From Celoporthe dispersa (Eukaryota; Ascomycota; Sordariomycetes; Diaporthales; Cryphonectriaceae), in contig WAID01000005.1 of the NCBI GenBank assembly GCA_016584495.1, positions 930,501-994,500 of the forward strand: a stretch of 64,000 nt of DNA, read 5' to 3'. The position numbers and the translations under genes are program-made. The first letter of the stretch is position 1. Every line of letters starts with the position of its first letter. The notes under the pieces are model-generated. The model saw only the letters and a list, made by a program, of their open reading frames with translations, did no database searches and had not been told where the DNA came from. Positions 13,682-26,222 of this stretch are shown here, one piece after another.

Positions 13682-15929
13682 ATGGCCATGCGCGCATTTA
13701 GCTCGTCGCCCACTTCCCTGTCCTCGCCTCCCGTGAGCTCCATCAGCAACCCAGCCTCGCCCTCCCACCTCAACCGGGGCCGAGCCAATATTGATATGGA
13801 CGAGATTGTCGTCGACACTGCTGGTGGTCCACGGTTCGGCGTCATGGCTCCCCCACAGGCTCCCTCTTCAGGTGTGCCCCTGACTGCGGCCGGTGTGCCC
13901 AGGAAGAAGCCTGGCCGCAAGCCTGGCAGCACCGTCAAGCCCAAGGTGAACCCCGACGGCACCCCCATCGCGGAACCTCCCAAGGTCCGCAGGCCTCGAA
14001 AGCCCAAGGACCCCAATGCTCCACCTGTTCAGCGCAAGCGGAAGGCCGCCACGCAGGACAGCGACGGTGGCGCCCAGCAGGCCGACGCGCCTTCGGCTGC
14101 CGCCTCGAACGCAGCTGTCGCCTCTGCCATGGCTGCCGCCGCCGGCCTCCACCAGACCAAGATTACCGGGCTGGCTCCCATGCGCATGGATATAGATCCT
14201 GCTCCCCCGCGCGCGGCGGCGGCCGCGTCCACCTCGCCCAGCATGACAAATGCCCACCACCAGAGCCCGCCAGCAAAGGTGGCCAAGCGGGAGGGCATCA
14301 TGTCTCTGCTGAACGACGACGACCCGCCCGCAGCACCAGCGCCAGCACCTACACCTGCCGCACCGGGCCGCCTGACCTTTGACCCCGTGCGGTCCTCCAG
14401 CTACGACCCGGTCCGAGGGACCATGATCTCCCGTGACCCCTACGGTACCGGCGGCCTGTCCTCCCCCCGAGCGCCCAGCTCCATGCCGAACCGCGCGAGC
14501 GCCTCGCCCTCCATCTCCAGCCTGGTCGACCCACCACCACCGGCCCCCAAGGTCGTCTCTCCGACGCCTGCCCACGCACCGTCCCACGGCGCCCAGCCCC
14601 GGTTCCAGGAGCCGAGCTCCCTCCCTGCCTCGCCGGCCCAGCAGCCACGCAAGGAGCTGCCATCGCTGTCCTCTGCCGCCGCCGCCGCCATTTCTAAACA
14701 GGCCGCCGCCGCCGACGCCAAGAAGCCCGCGGCTCCACAGATGCCACAGCCGCCCCAGGCGGCCGCCGAGCCAGCGAGGGCCCCCGTCGATAAGTCCATG
14801 GCACCTCCGGCCACCGTGCCCGCGCCGTCGTCCAAGAAGATCGCCGCCGTGCAGGCCCAGAACCGCAAGGAGAAGAAGGCCTCGTCTGCGTCGTCCTCCC
14901 CCAAGATGGGCAGCCTGAAGAACGCACTGCCAGACGTGCCGCCCCTGCCCGGCACATCCAGCGACCGGTCCATCCTCGACTTCGGCAAGGCCGCCCCCGG
15001 CGAGGAGCTCGAGGCCCCCTCGATCGTCATCACCATCGACCTGAACGGCGAGTCCAACAAGTACATCAACTTCATGCGCCTCGCCGAGGAGAAGTACGGG
15101 TGGGACGCCCTGCACCCCCGCCAGGCTGCCGACCGCGAGCGCAAGGCCCGCATCGCCGCCGCTTCGGCCGCTCTCGAGAGGCAGCAGTCGGGCCGCGACT
15201 CTGCCGAGGAGGAAGACCCGGACTTCAATACTGCCGCCAGTGATGACGAGAACTCCAACGTGGAGATGGGCGGCACGGGTAACAATGGTGGCCAGACGAG
15301 CGGTGCAGATGCGACCGCCCCCGAGAAGCCCAAGCGCAAGAAGAGGAACTGGCGAGAGGACGAGTACGACAAGGGCGATGACTTCGTCGACGACTCGGAG
15401 ATGCTGTGGGAGCAGGAGGCTGCCGCCGTCCAGGACGGTTTCTTCGTCTACAGTGGTCCGCTGATCCCCGAGGTCCCTAACCCCCCTGCTAAGTATGTCC
15501 CGCGGCGCTCCTTCCCCCCTCCTCACCCTATGGTCCTGATCAGCCCCGGTACTAACTGCAACCTCTCCTTACAGCGAGGGCGCGCCCAAGCGAGGACGCG
15601 GAGGACGGCGTGGCGGAGCCGCCGCCGCGCGAAGCGCTCGGGGCGGCGCTGAAGGCGGTCGTGGCCGTGGTGGGGGACCTGGTTCCCGCGGCGGCACGAC
15701 GGCTCGCAAGCCTCGCATCACCAAGGTCGAGAAACAGCGCATGGAGACGGAGAAGGCCGAGCGCGAGAACATGGCCAAGGCGGTCGCGTCCAAGTCGGGC
15801 AGCAATACCAGCACCAGCGCGAGCAGCAACGCAGGCTCGTACGGTCTGATGCAGAGCCTGGCAGGCCCCAGCGCGGCCGTCCCGTCCCTGTCTGCCGGCC
15901 TCGGCGCCGGCCTCCTCGTCAACCAGTAG
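13682..15929 (+). CDS. HPC2: HIR histone chaperone complex subunit Hpc2 (Ubinuclein-type HRD domain)
   Basis: Hpc2 is a subunit of the HIR complex (HIRA in animals), which deposits H3-H4 independently of replication and represses histone genes. There are two exons, 13682-15492 and 15575-15929, with donor GTATGT, branch TACTAAC and acceptor TTACAG; the product is 721 aa. The long N-terminal part is low in complexity (Ala/Pro/Ser) with basic patches such as RKKPGRKPGS. The conserved Hpc2-related domain lies at about residues 440-605, from IVITIDLNGESNKYINFMRL to DDFVDDSEMLWEQEAA and GFFVYSGPL. After the intron follow an RGG-rich basic stretch and a coiled-coil segment (KVEKQRMETEKAEREN). The start ATG has a good context (GGGAAATGG). 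The gene is intact. Confidence 0.9.
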
Positions 15930-17408
15930 GATGGGTCGATGCAGGAGTACCTCCACGTGGCCTAGGGGCCGGATAGGGGGCCCACGTGATATGGAGAGCC
16001 GTGAGAGGCACCTCAGCTCTGGGACCGGCGACTTTTGGCGTGTGTGAGCGTGGATGTTGTTCTGATTATCAACTGCTACGGGGATGAAGTGAACGAGTAG
16101 CACGAGAAGGAGCCGGGAGTCGCTCTACTCCATACCTCGGACTGGCCCATACCTGCACTTGCACAGGCTCGGGCCAGCGTCATATGGGTATGCTGCGGGC
16201 TCGGCGCAGCCGACGACGAACGGAAAGCGAAATGGTCGTCTCTCGAACGAGACGGCTCTAGAGGGAAGACAGGCGGGCGTTTGACGAGCATCTTTCTTAG
16301 AAAAGGGCCTTGGGGAGTGTGTGGAGGGGAATTATTGTCCTGGGGCTGGTTTATTGTCTGCATAGGCTATGGAGAACTGCTGGCGTTTTTTGTGAGGATA
16401 TAATTATCTTTTCTCTGTCACGGCATTCACGGATTGATCGATGGACAGCGGGAACGGGGCGGTCTCTACTCTCATCACGATACACGGGAGCAGACGAGAG
16501 AACGGGAGGGTTGGCTGCCAAAGGAGGCGTCGATGGTGTAATTGTCTAATACTCGAGAACCTTTCTCTCGAGCGGAAAGCTGTCTTGGGGGTCTGCACAA
16601 TGTAACATGGCTCTCCGGTTTTTGCTGTGGCTATGATAGAAAGTTACATAGGGCCTAGTCCCGTTCGATTTCCTCAGAAATCACATACGTTCGTTCTCTA
16701 TGCCTTTGATAGTCTTGACCGTGGTGATGGCATGATTTCTGCCGGAAAACACACCTCTGCTTCAAGGACAACCCGGCAACGCCGTGTTCCCGGCCGGCAG
16801 AACCCCTACTCGCATAGTCACCACGTGCAGTACCTTGTACACATGTACTACTATGGCCTGTACTAGTGTATCTGCCATGGGCGAAGAGCCTCCGGAGAGC
16901 TACGTAGAACCCCAGCCCCACCCGCTCCAGCCCCTCAAGCCTCGCCTGGCGCGTCAACTCACATCGAATAAATCCAAGACCAACAAACAGGGACCAACGC
17001 GAGTAAACAGCAGATCCGGCACTCGGGACTATTGCGCATGCAGCTTGTGCTGCCTCTGAGGGCTTCTTCACCCGAATTATATTGTTCTAATTGTTGTGCT
17101 GTTCTGTGAATCCGCTGAATAGGCCGTGCGAAGGTCTTCACTTCTTTTTTTGTTTTTGCCTTGGCGCGTCGCATTTCATCTTGACGGGCATCACCAGGCC
17201 AATAGCGACAAACGGGCACGGCAGCAGCAGCAACAGCAGCAGGTGTTTCCTGTACAGTCATAGTTACAAGAAGAAGCCAGCGTCAGACCAGACACGCCAC
17301 AAACCAAAGCCTTTGCCACGCACATTTCTTCCTGCCTTCACCCAAACCAGACCAAACTTGCCCTCTACCGATCGAGAGGAGGAAAGCCCGCTTTCAGAGC
17401 CAGTCGCG
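15930..17408. other. 3' flank of Hpc2 and upstream region of the DEK-C-like gene
   Basis: No gene is supported here. The frame of the next gene is open up to 17091 but its first convincing ATG is at 17409. A CAG-type run lies near 17219-17241. Confidence 0.5.
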
Positions 17409-19163
17409 ATGGACGACACGGCGCTCGAGGCCCTGCTGGTGCAGGCGGTGCGGGACGTCTTCTCGGGCCCCGACCGGGACGAGCTCTCTGTGAACAACGT
17501 GCGCAAGAGGGCGGAGGCGGAGAACGGGCTGGAGAGCGGGTTCTTTGGGTCGGCTGAGTGGAAGGGGAGGTCGAAGAACATCATCAAGGGGCTCGTGGTA
17601 AGTCTGTCACCAAACGATGTCATGTGGAGAGGGATCAGGGCTCGTGGAGCGCAGCTGATGTGCTGTGATAACATACAGGACGAGCTCATGGCGGCTGAGA
17701 ACGGCGCCGCTGCGTCGTCGCAGATTACGCCTCCCGAGGAGGAAAAGGAGATCTCCCAGGCCAAGAGAGGGCAAAGGAAGAATGGCGCGAAGGCTGTCCC
17801 GAAGAAGAAGACGGCGCCGCCGCCGAGAGCTGCGCCAAAAAAGAAGCAGCAACCAAAACCGAAGGACGAGTCCGACGGGTCAGAGCTGAGCGACCTGAGC
17901 GAGCCGAGCCCCGACGAGGATGACGGAGAGGAGGACTACTCGGAAGAGGAGGTGAAGCCGAAGAAGAAGCAGCAAAAGAGCGGCGCGAAGACTGCCCCTC
18001 CCAAGAAGACCGCACCGAAGAAGGCCGCCCCAAAGAGGAAACAGCAGAAGAAGAAGCAGAAGAACACATCTGACGAGTCCGAGCTGAGTGAACTGAGCGA
18101 GTTGAGCCCGGACGAGGGAGACTACTCGGAAGAAGAGGTGAAGCCCAAAAAGAAGCAGCAGCAGCAGAAACAGACGAAGCTGGCGGCACGCGGCCGCAAG
18201 CGCAAGAATGCTTCTGGTGACGAAGAAGTGGAGGATGCGCCCGAGGCCCCAGAGCCCACTGCGAAGAAGGCGAAGCATCAAGGGCGCAAGAACAACGCGG
18301 CAGAACTAGACGGCGTTGACAAGAAGGCTCCTGGAGCCGACGAGGGAGACTCGCCACTCGCCGATGCCCCTGGTGATACGATCGAGGCGGTCGGGTCGAT
18401 CATAGCCGCCAAAGACAAGGGTGACGACAGTAGCTCTCTGTCCTCTGTCATCGACGACGATCCTCCGCCCAAGAAGAAGCGCAAGTCGGACGAGCCGGAG
18501 CCCGCCCAGACCAACAAGGATGACGACGGTTCCAGCGATCTGTCCTCGGTAATTGACGACGAGCCTCCAGCGAAGAAGAAGCGTAAACCCAAGGAACCCG
18601 CGGCCAAGAAGGCGGCAGGCGGCTCCAGGGGGCGTAAGGCCGACGCGGAGGACCTGGCGCCTGACGACGCGGAGATCAAGAAGCTGCAAGGACACCTGGT
18701 CAAGTGCGGCGTCCGCAAGATCTGGGGCATCGAGCTGAAGAAGTACGGCGGCGACACGCGGGCCAAGATCCGGCACCTGCGGGATATGCTGCGGGACGTT
18801 GGGATGGACGGGCGGTTCAGCGAGGCCAAGGCCAGGGAGATCAAGGAGCGGAGGGAGCTGGCGAAGGAGCTGGAGGCCGTGAACGAGATGAATGACCTCT
18901 GGGGCAGCTCGAGCAGGGGGCGGAGAGGGGCGGCGCCGAGGAAGAATCTGAAGGAGGAGAGTGATGATGACGACGACGATGACGACGACGACAAGGCTGA
19001 GGGGGGTGGCGGGGAGAGAAAGAAAAAGGTGAAGAAGTCTGGTAATGATGGGGCCAATGATGACGAGGATGAGGACAGTGATGTGCCCAAGGGCGGCGGG
19101 CGGCGGAGGAACCCCAGGCCTGAGCTGGCGTTCCTGGGGGACGACGAGAGTGACTCGGACTGA
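17409..19163 (+). CDS. Lysine-rich nuclear protein with N-terminal DEK-C-like domain
   Basis: I read two exons, 17409-17597 and 17679-19163, giving 557 aa. The N-terminal 60 residues, beginning MDDTALEALL, with SVNNVRKRAEAENG, resemble the DEK C-terminal winged-helix-like domain that binds DNA. The middle is acidic and lysine-rich with several PKKKRK-like nuclear localisation signals and repeated SELSDLSE / DSSSLSSVIDDDPPPKKKRK blocks. A conserved helical segment near residues 415-500 (LVKCGVRKIWGIELKKYGG) is the other globular part. A run of nine or more Asp follows, then a tail with DESDSD. A chromatin or transcription role is inferred. The intron (81 bases, donor GTAAGT, acceptor ATACAG) is a multiple of three and has no stop, so a retained form would add 27 residues. 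Confidence 0.75.
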   Translation: MDDTALEALLVQAVRDVFSGPDRDELSVNNVRKRAEAENGLESGFFGSAEWKGRSKNIIKGLVVSLSPNDVMWRGIRARGAQLMCCDNIQDELMAAENGAAASSQITPPEEEKEISQAKRGQRKNGAKAVPKKKTAPPPRAAPKKKQQPKPKDESDGSELSDLSEPSPDEDDGEEDYSEEEVKPKKKQQKSGAKTAPPKKTAPKKAAPKRKQQKKKQKNTSDESELSELSELSPDEGDYSEEEVKPKKKQQQQKQTKLAARGRKRKNASGDEEVEDAPEAPEPTAKKAKHQGRKNNAAELDGVDKKAPGADEGDSPLADAPGDTIEAVGSIIAAKDKGDDSSSLSSVIDDDPPPKKKRKSDEPEPAQTNKDDDGSSDLSSVIDDEPPAKKKRKPKEPAAKKAAGGSRGRKADAEDLAPDDAEIKKLQGHLVKCGVRKIWGIELKKYGGDTRAKIRHLRDMLRDVGMDGRFSEAKAREIKERRELAKELEAVNEMNDLWGSSSRGRRGAAPRKNLKEESDDDDDDDDDDKAEGGGGERKKKVKKSGNDGANDDEDEDSDVPKGGGRRRNPRPELAFLGDDESDSD

Positions 19164-20275
19164 TCAGGACGACTGTGATCACGGGGCGCTCTGTTTGATC
19201 AGATCACACCGACCGATGGTTTCATTGGAGGCTATGGATCTTTGGGAATGAAGGGAGGGACAAGAGAGCATCCATATTGCTACGACTCATCTGGCTTCCG
19301 TCTCTCGGATGCGTGCATTATCATTCTAGCCTGAGCGTCGCATTGACGTGTACTAATTGAAATGAGCATTCATACATCATGAATGTCAACACGCATCGAC
19401 CTTGTGGACCCTTTGGCCTCACTCCATCTCGTCCTGTCCCCTGTTCACCTCGCAGCATTCATCCTCTGTGCGATCAGGCTGAAGACAGCGACGGAACCCA
19501 TGAACAAGACCACGTTGTAGAACTGTGTAGCAGGTACGGCAGGTCAGCTCTGGGCCCATGTGTGCACCTCAGACGGCCTGCAGGGGAGAAGCGGGAGAGG
19601 GGGGGGTTGGGCGACGACGAACAGCTTTGCGTGAGACCTCCCTCTCCTCGTCATCGGTCCTGGCTTCGATGAAGAGCCTCCGCAGATTGGGAAAGTTGGC
19701 CTGGCCCGGATGGAACGAGAAACGGTTTAGCTAGCTCGTTCGCTGAAAGCTGTGGTTCTTTTTGTTCGTGTGTGTGTTGAGCGGGTTGAGGAGACGTACC
19801 ATTGTGTCGGGCGAGCGAGGTGGGTGGATGAGGCAGGCGGGCGGATGGGGTTGGGACGTTCGACGGCCTCAAGCGTCGAGATTATTTGTGTTTTAAGGGT
19901 TTTCTTTCTTTGGAAAAGAGAAGCACTGTGTTCATCTTTAACGTGTGTGTTGGGTATGTCGAGGATTGATTGTTAGCAAGAACGGCTGGTTCGTCACATC
20001 ATACGAATCTCAATCCTGAACGCTCTTTTCTCGTCTATTCATACTGAGCACTTAGGGCATGTGTTGTACTCGGAGCTGCAAGCCGGCAGTCTCACGGGCT
20101 GCACGGAGCGGGGTCCACCCTCTAGGCGCACCAGCGAATCACAGCACAGAAAACTGAACTTCCCGCAGGCAGGCCTTGCTGGGTAAGAAGGAAGTTGTGA
20201 GTTTTCGAACCCAGCATCACGTTTTTGTCCCCGTCTGCAAGCTTCGCAACCAGCGTGAGGCTCCAGCAGCCCACC
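19164..20275. other. Spacer before uS2m
   Basis: The 3' flank of the DEK-C-like gene and the promoter of uS2m lie here. I see no conserved coding segment. Confidence 0.5.
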
Positions 20276-21737
20276 ATGATACTAAGAAGCTCAGCCCTGC
20301 GGCATGGTAAGATACCCTGATGTGCATTGCTCGGCTTAATTGCACTAGAAAACAAGCAAAAAGAAAAAAGAGACGCTGACTTTCTTTCAATGGCCAGGCC
20401 GCCAGGTCTTCGCAGCTCCATGCAGAGCATCACCACCAGGCCTTCGCGCCCTCTCGACAGATGGACGCCGACCGCCGCACCCAACAGCCTACGCTGAGGC
20501 CCCTCCTCCTCCAACACCGAGCCAATCCGCCGACCCAACAGACCCCTCCTTCTCCTCCACGCCGGCCGCCGATGCCACGACCACCACAGAGCCCGCCGCC
20601 GCCGCACCCCTCTGGCAGGTGCCCACCGCGTCGCCCATGGCCCTCTGGAACCGACAGCGGCGCGTCCGAGTCGACAAGAGCATCGCCGACAGCTTCCGCC
20701 GGCGCGAGGCGATCCAGGAAAAGATCGGAAAGCTGGGCTCCGAGGTCGAGCGGCGGTTCAACCCTCCGGCCTCCTGCAGGACCCGCCGCGGCCCGAGGAC
20801 GTGACGCTGGAGCTGCTGATGGCGGCGCAGTGCCACATGGGCCATCACGCCTCGCTGTGGAACCCGGCCAACCAGCGGTACATCTACGGCGTGCGGTCGG
20901 GGATCCACATCATCTCGCTCGAGGAGATCGCCGCCTCGCTGCGCCGCGCCGCACGCGTCGTTGAGGAGGTCGCGTATCTAGGCGGGCTGATGCTGTTCGT
21001 GGGCAACCGCAAGGGGCAGATGGAGGTCACGGCGCGGGCGGCCGAGCTGGCGGGCGCGTGTCACCTGTTCTCCAAGTGGGTGCCGGGGACCATCACCAAC
21101 CGCGACCAGATCCTCGGCAGGGAGGAGCTCAAGGTCGTCGACGAGCGCGACCAGAAGCTGCCCGGCTTCGAGAGGCACATAATCGAGAGGCGGCCGCTCA
21201 TGCCTGAGCTGGTCGTCGTGCTGAACCCGCTCGAGAACTACACCTTGCTGCGCGAGTGTGCGCAGGAGAACATCCCCACCATCGGGCTGATCGATACGAA
21301 TGCCGACCCGACGCAGGTGACCTACACCATCCCGGGAAACGATGACAGGTATTTCTTTTTTTTTCTCTATCACCCCTTCCCTGTTCTTTTGTGTGTGTGT
21401 ATATCACGTCCTTGGAGGGGCGGCTTGTCACTTGTTGCTAACGCATCCGCCTACAACAAACAGTCTGAGATCTGTCAGCGTCATCGCCGGTGTGCTGGGC
21501 CGCGCGGGCGAGCGCGGACAGAAGAGGCGCCTGGCGGACGCCAACAGGGGCGTCTGCACGTGGAGGAACCCGGCCGACATTGCAAGGTGGATACGGCAGG
21601 ACGAGGCAGCCAAGATGGAGAAGGCGGAGGCGGAAGGGAAGGATCCGGAGGGCAGAGAGGCCGTCAAGGGCGGGTTCAAGGGTGTCGAGGGTGATGATAG
21701 TGCCGTTAGTGCCGTCATGGAGCAGCTGAGGCTGTGA
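20276..21737 (+). CDS. MRP4: Mitochondrial small-subunit ribosomal protein uS2m (Mrp4 type), one -1 shift
   Basis: This is the mitochondrial version of ribosomal protein S2. Exons are 20276-20306, 20398-21348 and 21464-21737. The ATG is in an ideal context (CCACCATG). The first ten codons (MILRSSALRH) followed by RQVFAAPCRA form an Arg-rich, acid-free presequence. The uS2 core starts at LELLMAAQCHMGHHASLWN and includes GVRSGIHIISLEE, FVGNRKGQ, NRDQILGR, MPELVVVLNP and IPTIGLIDTNADP. The frame changes by -1 at about 20762-20766, between VERRFNP and LLQDPPRPED. One missing base there restores a continuous 418-aa protein. As the gene should be essential for respiration and is otherwise clean, a sequence error is likely. 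The last intron has branch GCTAACG. Confidence 0.88.
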
Positions 21738-24700
21738 GCGGGCTGACTTTGGGGGGAGGGGGGTGGTAAATGGGCATGAGCATGTCAAGGGAGTATTTTA
21801 AAAAAGCACCCCCAAAAATAGTACTACCTGAGATGTACGACAGAACCACTAGTAGGTGAAGTTCTATTAGTGACTGTATCCACGGATGGTTCCAGCTGCC
21901 CTGACTGCGTTGTTGCTGCTTTGACGGTGATGATGCCCAGTAATTAATATACCAGCCTGTAACTCCTTGATTCTCACACAAGAGCTATCCATGGCTCTCT
22001 TCACCACTGTTACTATCATGGCTTGAGGGTGCCATGTTTGGTGAAGACCTGCTCCGTAGTGCGGCTCTTCATTCTGATTGTCAAAACTGTTGTTACTGGA
22101 AGCAAGCGCTGGTGAGCTCAGCTGCCGGGGCCTGTGTATAGTAACAGTGGTTCGGCTTCATCCTAAAATTCTTTTGTGTTTCCGTACCCTTTTACCACAA
22201 CATGTTTTCCTGGTACTATTCATTAGTGGCAACATATCACCAGGCTTCGTCGCCACCACTAGACAACGCATCTATATGGTCAGAACAGATATCGGCTGGC
22301 CAGAGATCAGTATCTGTTCCGCAGTTGACTATACAATGTACTTGGGCCACAACCTAAAAATCCGCGAAACTCGGAATATAAATCAATATAGAAGAGCGAG
22401 GGGGCTATAGAGGGCAGAAGAAAAAAAGAGAAGAAACGAAGAAGAGAAAATAAAGAGAATAGAAAAAGAGAAAGGATTTAGAGAGAGAAAAAAATGGACG
22501 GGGTGAAGAGAAAGGAAGAAAGAAAAACTCCAAAAAAAAATAGTAGATCAAAAAGACGAAAAGAAGAAAATAAAGTCGACCCTTTGAAAAAGCGACAGAG
22601 CTATACAAATCACTCTGACGGGCAGCCTCACCACGACCACTGCCCAGACAGAGTCTCACGGTGTCCCAGAAGAAGGCGCTGGTTGATGGCGTTGTACATA
22701 ATACCTGAGCTGCATTTCATGCGTGGACCTAGTGCCCCTCAGTATCGGCAAGGCCGATGCTTCACAGGAGCCGCATAGAGTTGCAGCTTTTTTTTTTTTT
22801 TTTTTTCAACATCGAAGACCCTGCCATCCCACACCCACTCGGGCAAAAGAGTATTCGGAGTCCACGCGGGTATTATGCCTCTTAATCCTTTCCAATGATA
22901 AATCTCCAACAGAAGAAATCCGAGTAATGCTTAGCCTGCGCCCGTGAGGAACGGACAGAGTAACTCGATAGGACTGAGGTGGTTGAGCGACTGAAACTCA
23001 TTGCATGGCATCTTGAGTACGTGCTTCGCCACTCTGAATTATGCCGATATACAATGATTGCCATTATTCCCTGGGACACTGATCTTCTTTTCCACACACA
23101 CACACACACACACACATACACACACTATACCCCGTCCCCCTCTCTTTCTCTTTCCCCATCCTCCTCACTCCCCGTCCCCATCCCCGTTTCTGTTCTCTCC
23201 CCTCCTTTTCCCTCCTCTTCTTTTCCCTCCCCTGTCTTTTGCCCATGATGAGTACCTTATACAAACTTATATCCTTTGCCATTGGTGAGAAGCAGCATCT
23301 ACACAAGACTGAGGCATGCTGGTGAAAAGAGCAAAACAAGGCTGCGGGAAAAAAGGGCCAAGTGGCCAGCAGAGTGTGGGACTACGAAGGCACCTGGGGC
23401 TGAGTCTCCGGCGGTGGTTTGGCTTCTTTGCTCCAGACATGAGCTGTTGGATAGCGAAGGAGAGGTCGCAGGAGTTGGTAAGTAAGCAAAACGAAATTTA
23501 TGGAATGGCTACAAGTATACTAGGCAAGACCATCATGCCTAGACAGTGTGTACAGACGTAGCAGACTTGAAAATTAGCACAACAAGAAATAACACAAAGC
23601 CAACAGAAACACTTTAGGGCATCCCCTCCCCCCCATGCTGTGGGATCAACGCCATCTTCGTCGTTGTAGAATTCTTTTGCTTTTTTGGATCTGGCTAGGT
23701 TGATTTGTTTGTCGTGTTATGGTAGAGATTACAATGACGTGACGAGTAGAAAGGGAGTCAAAAGCAAGACCAACAGCTCCAGCAGGAGTCTGAATGGCGG
23801 AAGGATGACAACCAGGGCTGGGCCACATTGGGCTATTATTATGGGCACAGTAGGGGCAAGAGGGCGTCCGCTAAGCGGCGGAAGTTGGCGGTCAGTGTTA
23901 GCTGGGTCTCGACCAGGGCCTTTTTGTCAGCTGGAGAGGGCTGATGGGATGATGAAATTGCCAACTCACAAGAACCTCGCCCACGAGACCTTGGGATTGG
24001 CGGTGCGGATCTTCTACTACAACGCCCTCTTATGTGTTGGTCCCAGGAGGAACAAATCCTGGGCGTCCATTCCTTATCCTTGGTCTTGAAGCGCATTCCA
24101 ACACCACAAGCGAGTCCACGTTAGTGCTAGGAGAGTATCGGCCAAAAAGGACTCCTTACGAATAAATTGGAAAAAAAGTTCTCGACCTCATTTTAGAAAA
24201 GGATTGTGTACAAGCTGTAGCTGTGCGTCTGAAAACGGCGTGCCAAGATGAATGCTGACTGAGGCTTTAGGGAAGGCCAAAAGCCCAATAAGCTCTGGGC
24301 GGAGATGCCAATGTTTCAAAGCTCAGCCCTCGGGCGGAGGAGGAGGGTCCTGGACCCAACCGGCCACGTTGGAGCCAAGAAAAGAGTTTACGATATGCAT
24401 ATTAGGTAAAGAGTCGCAATGTTGGCACTAAGCTGAGATCCACAAGTGGGCTTGTCAAAAACCCATAGTTGAGAAATGTGCACAATGTAGTAGCTAATCT
24501 CGAGGCCGGATTCAGCAAACTACGTGCACTGCTGACAGTCTTCTTTAGGAGAGAAAATACCCTGCATATTAAGGATTTTAGCTGCTGATGCAACTTATTT
24601 AAGCAACCAACCGGCTTACAGCATCAGCTGAGCGATGGCCTGCTTGGGCCGACAGACGAAGCCCTTGACACAGCTTACATGTTCATGGAATCAGCCTCGC

Positions 24701-24909
24701 ATAGGTATAAAAGTGGATTGTCGCCGCTCTGTCTTGATATGGCTTTTAAACGACAAGCCCTTTTCATCATCAGCGGATCGAAAGAAAAGTAGCAGGAAAC
24801 GACAGCAAGTCGTGACAGACCAAGGCTCTTTTTTTTATATTTCTTCTATTTCTTGATCCTCACTTCACACTTTTTTCTACGTCTCTACGTACAGTTTCAT
24901 CTCTTCACC
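21738..24909. other. Long spacer with simple repeats and promoter of the GPI-type gene
   Basis: No gene is supported. Notable are a purine-rich block at 22400-22580 (GAA/AAG-rich), a T20-like run near 22788-22807, a CA microsatellite at 23092-23126 followed by CT-rich sequence to 23240, and short A runs. Open frames such as 23685-24089 show neither motifs nor codon bias. The last 250 bases, with ATAAAAG near 24706, likely hold the promoter of the next gene. Confidence 0.5.
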
Positions 24910-25688
24910 ATGCCTCGCCTATACTCCTGCCTCTTCGCCCTCTCCGCGGTGGCTGCCGTGAGTGCAGAGAAGCTGCAAGAACGTGCAGACAGCACACCTT
25001 GTCCTGGTGTTAACTACGCCGATGACACTACGTCGGCCTGCTGTGTTGGCGGCACTATTGCCCCGGTGTATCTCTCGGTCTGCGATGGTTGGCCAATCTG
25101 TGACGGACCGGTATGTCTCCTCGTGCTCTACATTTCCTCCTCACCTCATATACACACACATATACATATACATATATGTGTGTGTGTGTATTATGCAGCT
25201 TTCTCTAACACGCCGCTCCCTCCCAGACCACCACCACTACAACCTCCACCCCTCTGTCCTGCGCGACCTTGATCGCCTTCTCAGACTCCAACTACCTCTC
25301 AGAGGTGAGCGCCGCCTCGGAGAGCATGGAAGCCAGCGGCACGACATTTTGCACGACGATTGGAGTTAGTGGCAACAAGTGCGAGGGCGCACAGGCTACC
25401 GCCACCGGTAACTCTGACACCACCACCACCAAGGACAAGTCGACCGCGACCAAGACGAGCACCAGCGCCACGGCGAAAAACACCAAGGACTCGAGTTCGA
25501 CAACCAAGACGACAGACGGCACCGCGAGCGGGACGTCTGGGTCCGAGAGCACCTCGACAGAGGGCAGCAGCGCGACATCAAGCACCGCAACGGCCACAGG
25601 CGGTGCGGGCGCGCTGGGCAAGAGCTTCGGAACTTGGGCGCTCGGCATGGTCGCTGCTGGACCTGTCGCGGTGGCTGTGCTCCTGTAA
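24910..25688 (+). CDS. Small secreted Cys-containing, Ser/Thr-rich, GPI-anchor-type protein
   Basis: Two exons, 24910-25110 and 25227-25688, give 220 aa. Residues 1-19 form a signal peptide (MPRLYSCLFALSAVAAVSA). The mature N-terminal part has a cysteine set (PCPGVNY, ACCVGG, VCDGWPICDGP, LSCATLIAF, TTFCTTIG, NKCEGA), likely a small disulfide domain. A long Ser/Thr/Lys-rich, probably O-glycosylated stretch follows. It ends in a GPI-type signal: small residues (GGAGA), spacer, then a hydrophobic tail ending AVAVLL. A cell wall or membrane-anchored surface protein is inferred; the cysteine part is not assigned to a family. The intron (donor GTATGT, acceptor TCCCAG at 25226) contains AC/TG repeats and a second possible acceptor near 25198. 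Confidence 0.8.
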
Positions 25689-26222
25689 TCAGGACGTGGG
25701 GATCTTTGTTCTCTGTGAAACTTGATGCATATACCTTGTAATACCTTAATGTACCTTTTATCTTTTCTGAAGAAGATGTACTAGTTAGAGGATCTAGGGG
25801 TAATACCAGCTATGCATAAAGTACTTATTTATTGCTATTTATTACCAAGTTTGCCTTTTCTATGGGCACAAGTTTTCGTGTTCAACTTTCTAAATTCAAC
25901 TTCATCCATATACAATGAGCAATCCATGAATTTCTAGAAGAAGAAGGAAAGAGCCTTCAAAAGATGCAAATAAAAGTATTTCTGGCACTGCTCTCGTGAA
26001 CACACAAATAGCAGTCTAAACAGTGGCTGTACGCATGACACTTCCGGTTTTGCTCACGTAAGTATCGCTCTTATTCAGCTGGAGTTTCAAAACAAAGTCA
26101 TGGCTTAGCAAAGGAACAGCACTACATTCCGACTCCAGGTCTTTTGTAAGACGTATGATCGGTGGCCTACTACATCGAGAAGGGACTGAAATTCCAAAGT
26201 GCTCGAACAACGAATTGCCTAA
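25689..26222. other. Convergent spacer
   Basis: The 3' flanks of the GPI-type gene (+) and the HET gene (-) meet here. The sequence is AT-rich. I see nothing else. Confidence 0.5.

Noticed and set aside
13868..15526. Minus-strand open frame of about 550 codons
   Set aside because: It is the antisense of the Hpc2 coding region; GC-rich codons leave the opposite strand open. It has low complexity and no motif.
22405..22659. Phe/Leu-rich minus-strand frame
   Set aside because: It reads a purine-rich simple tract in reverse; composition artefact.
23685..24089. Open frame of 134 codons
   Set aside because: No motif, poor codon pattern, no start context and no splice support.
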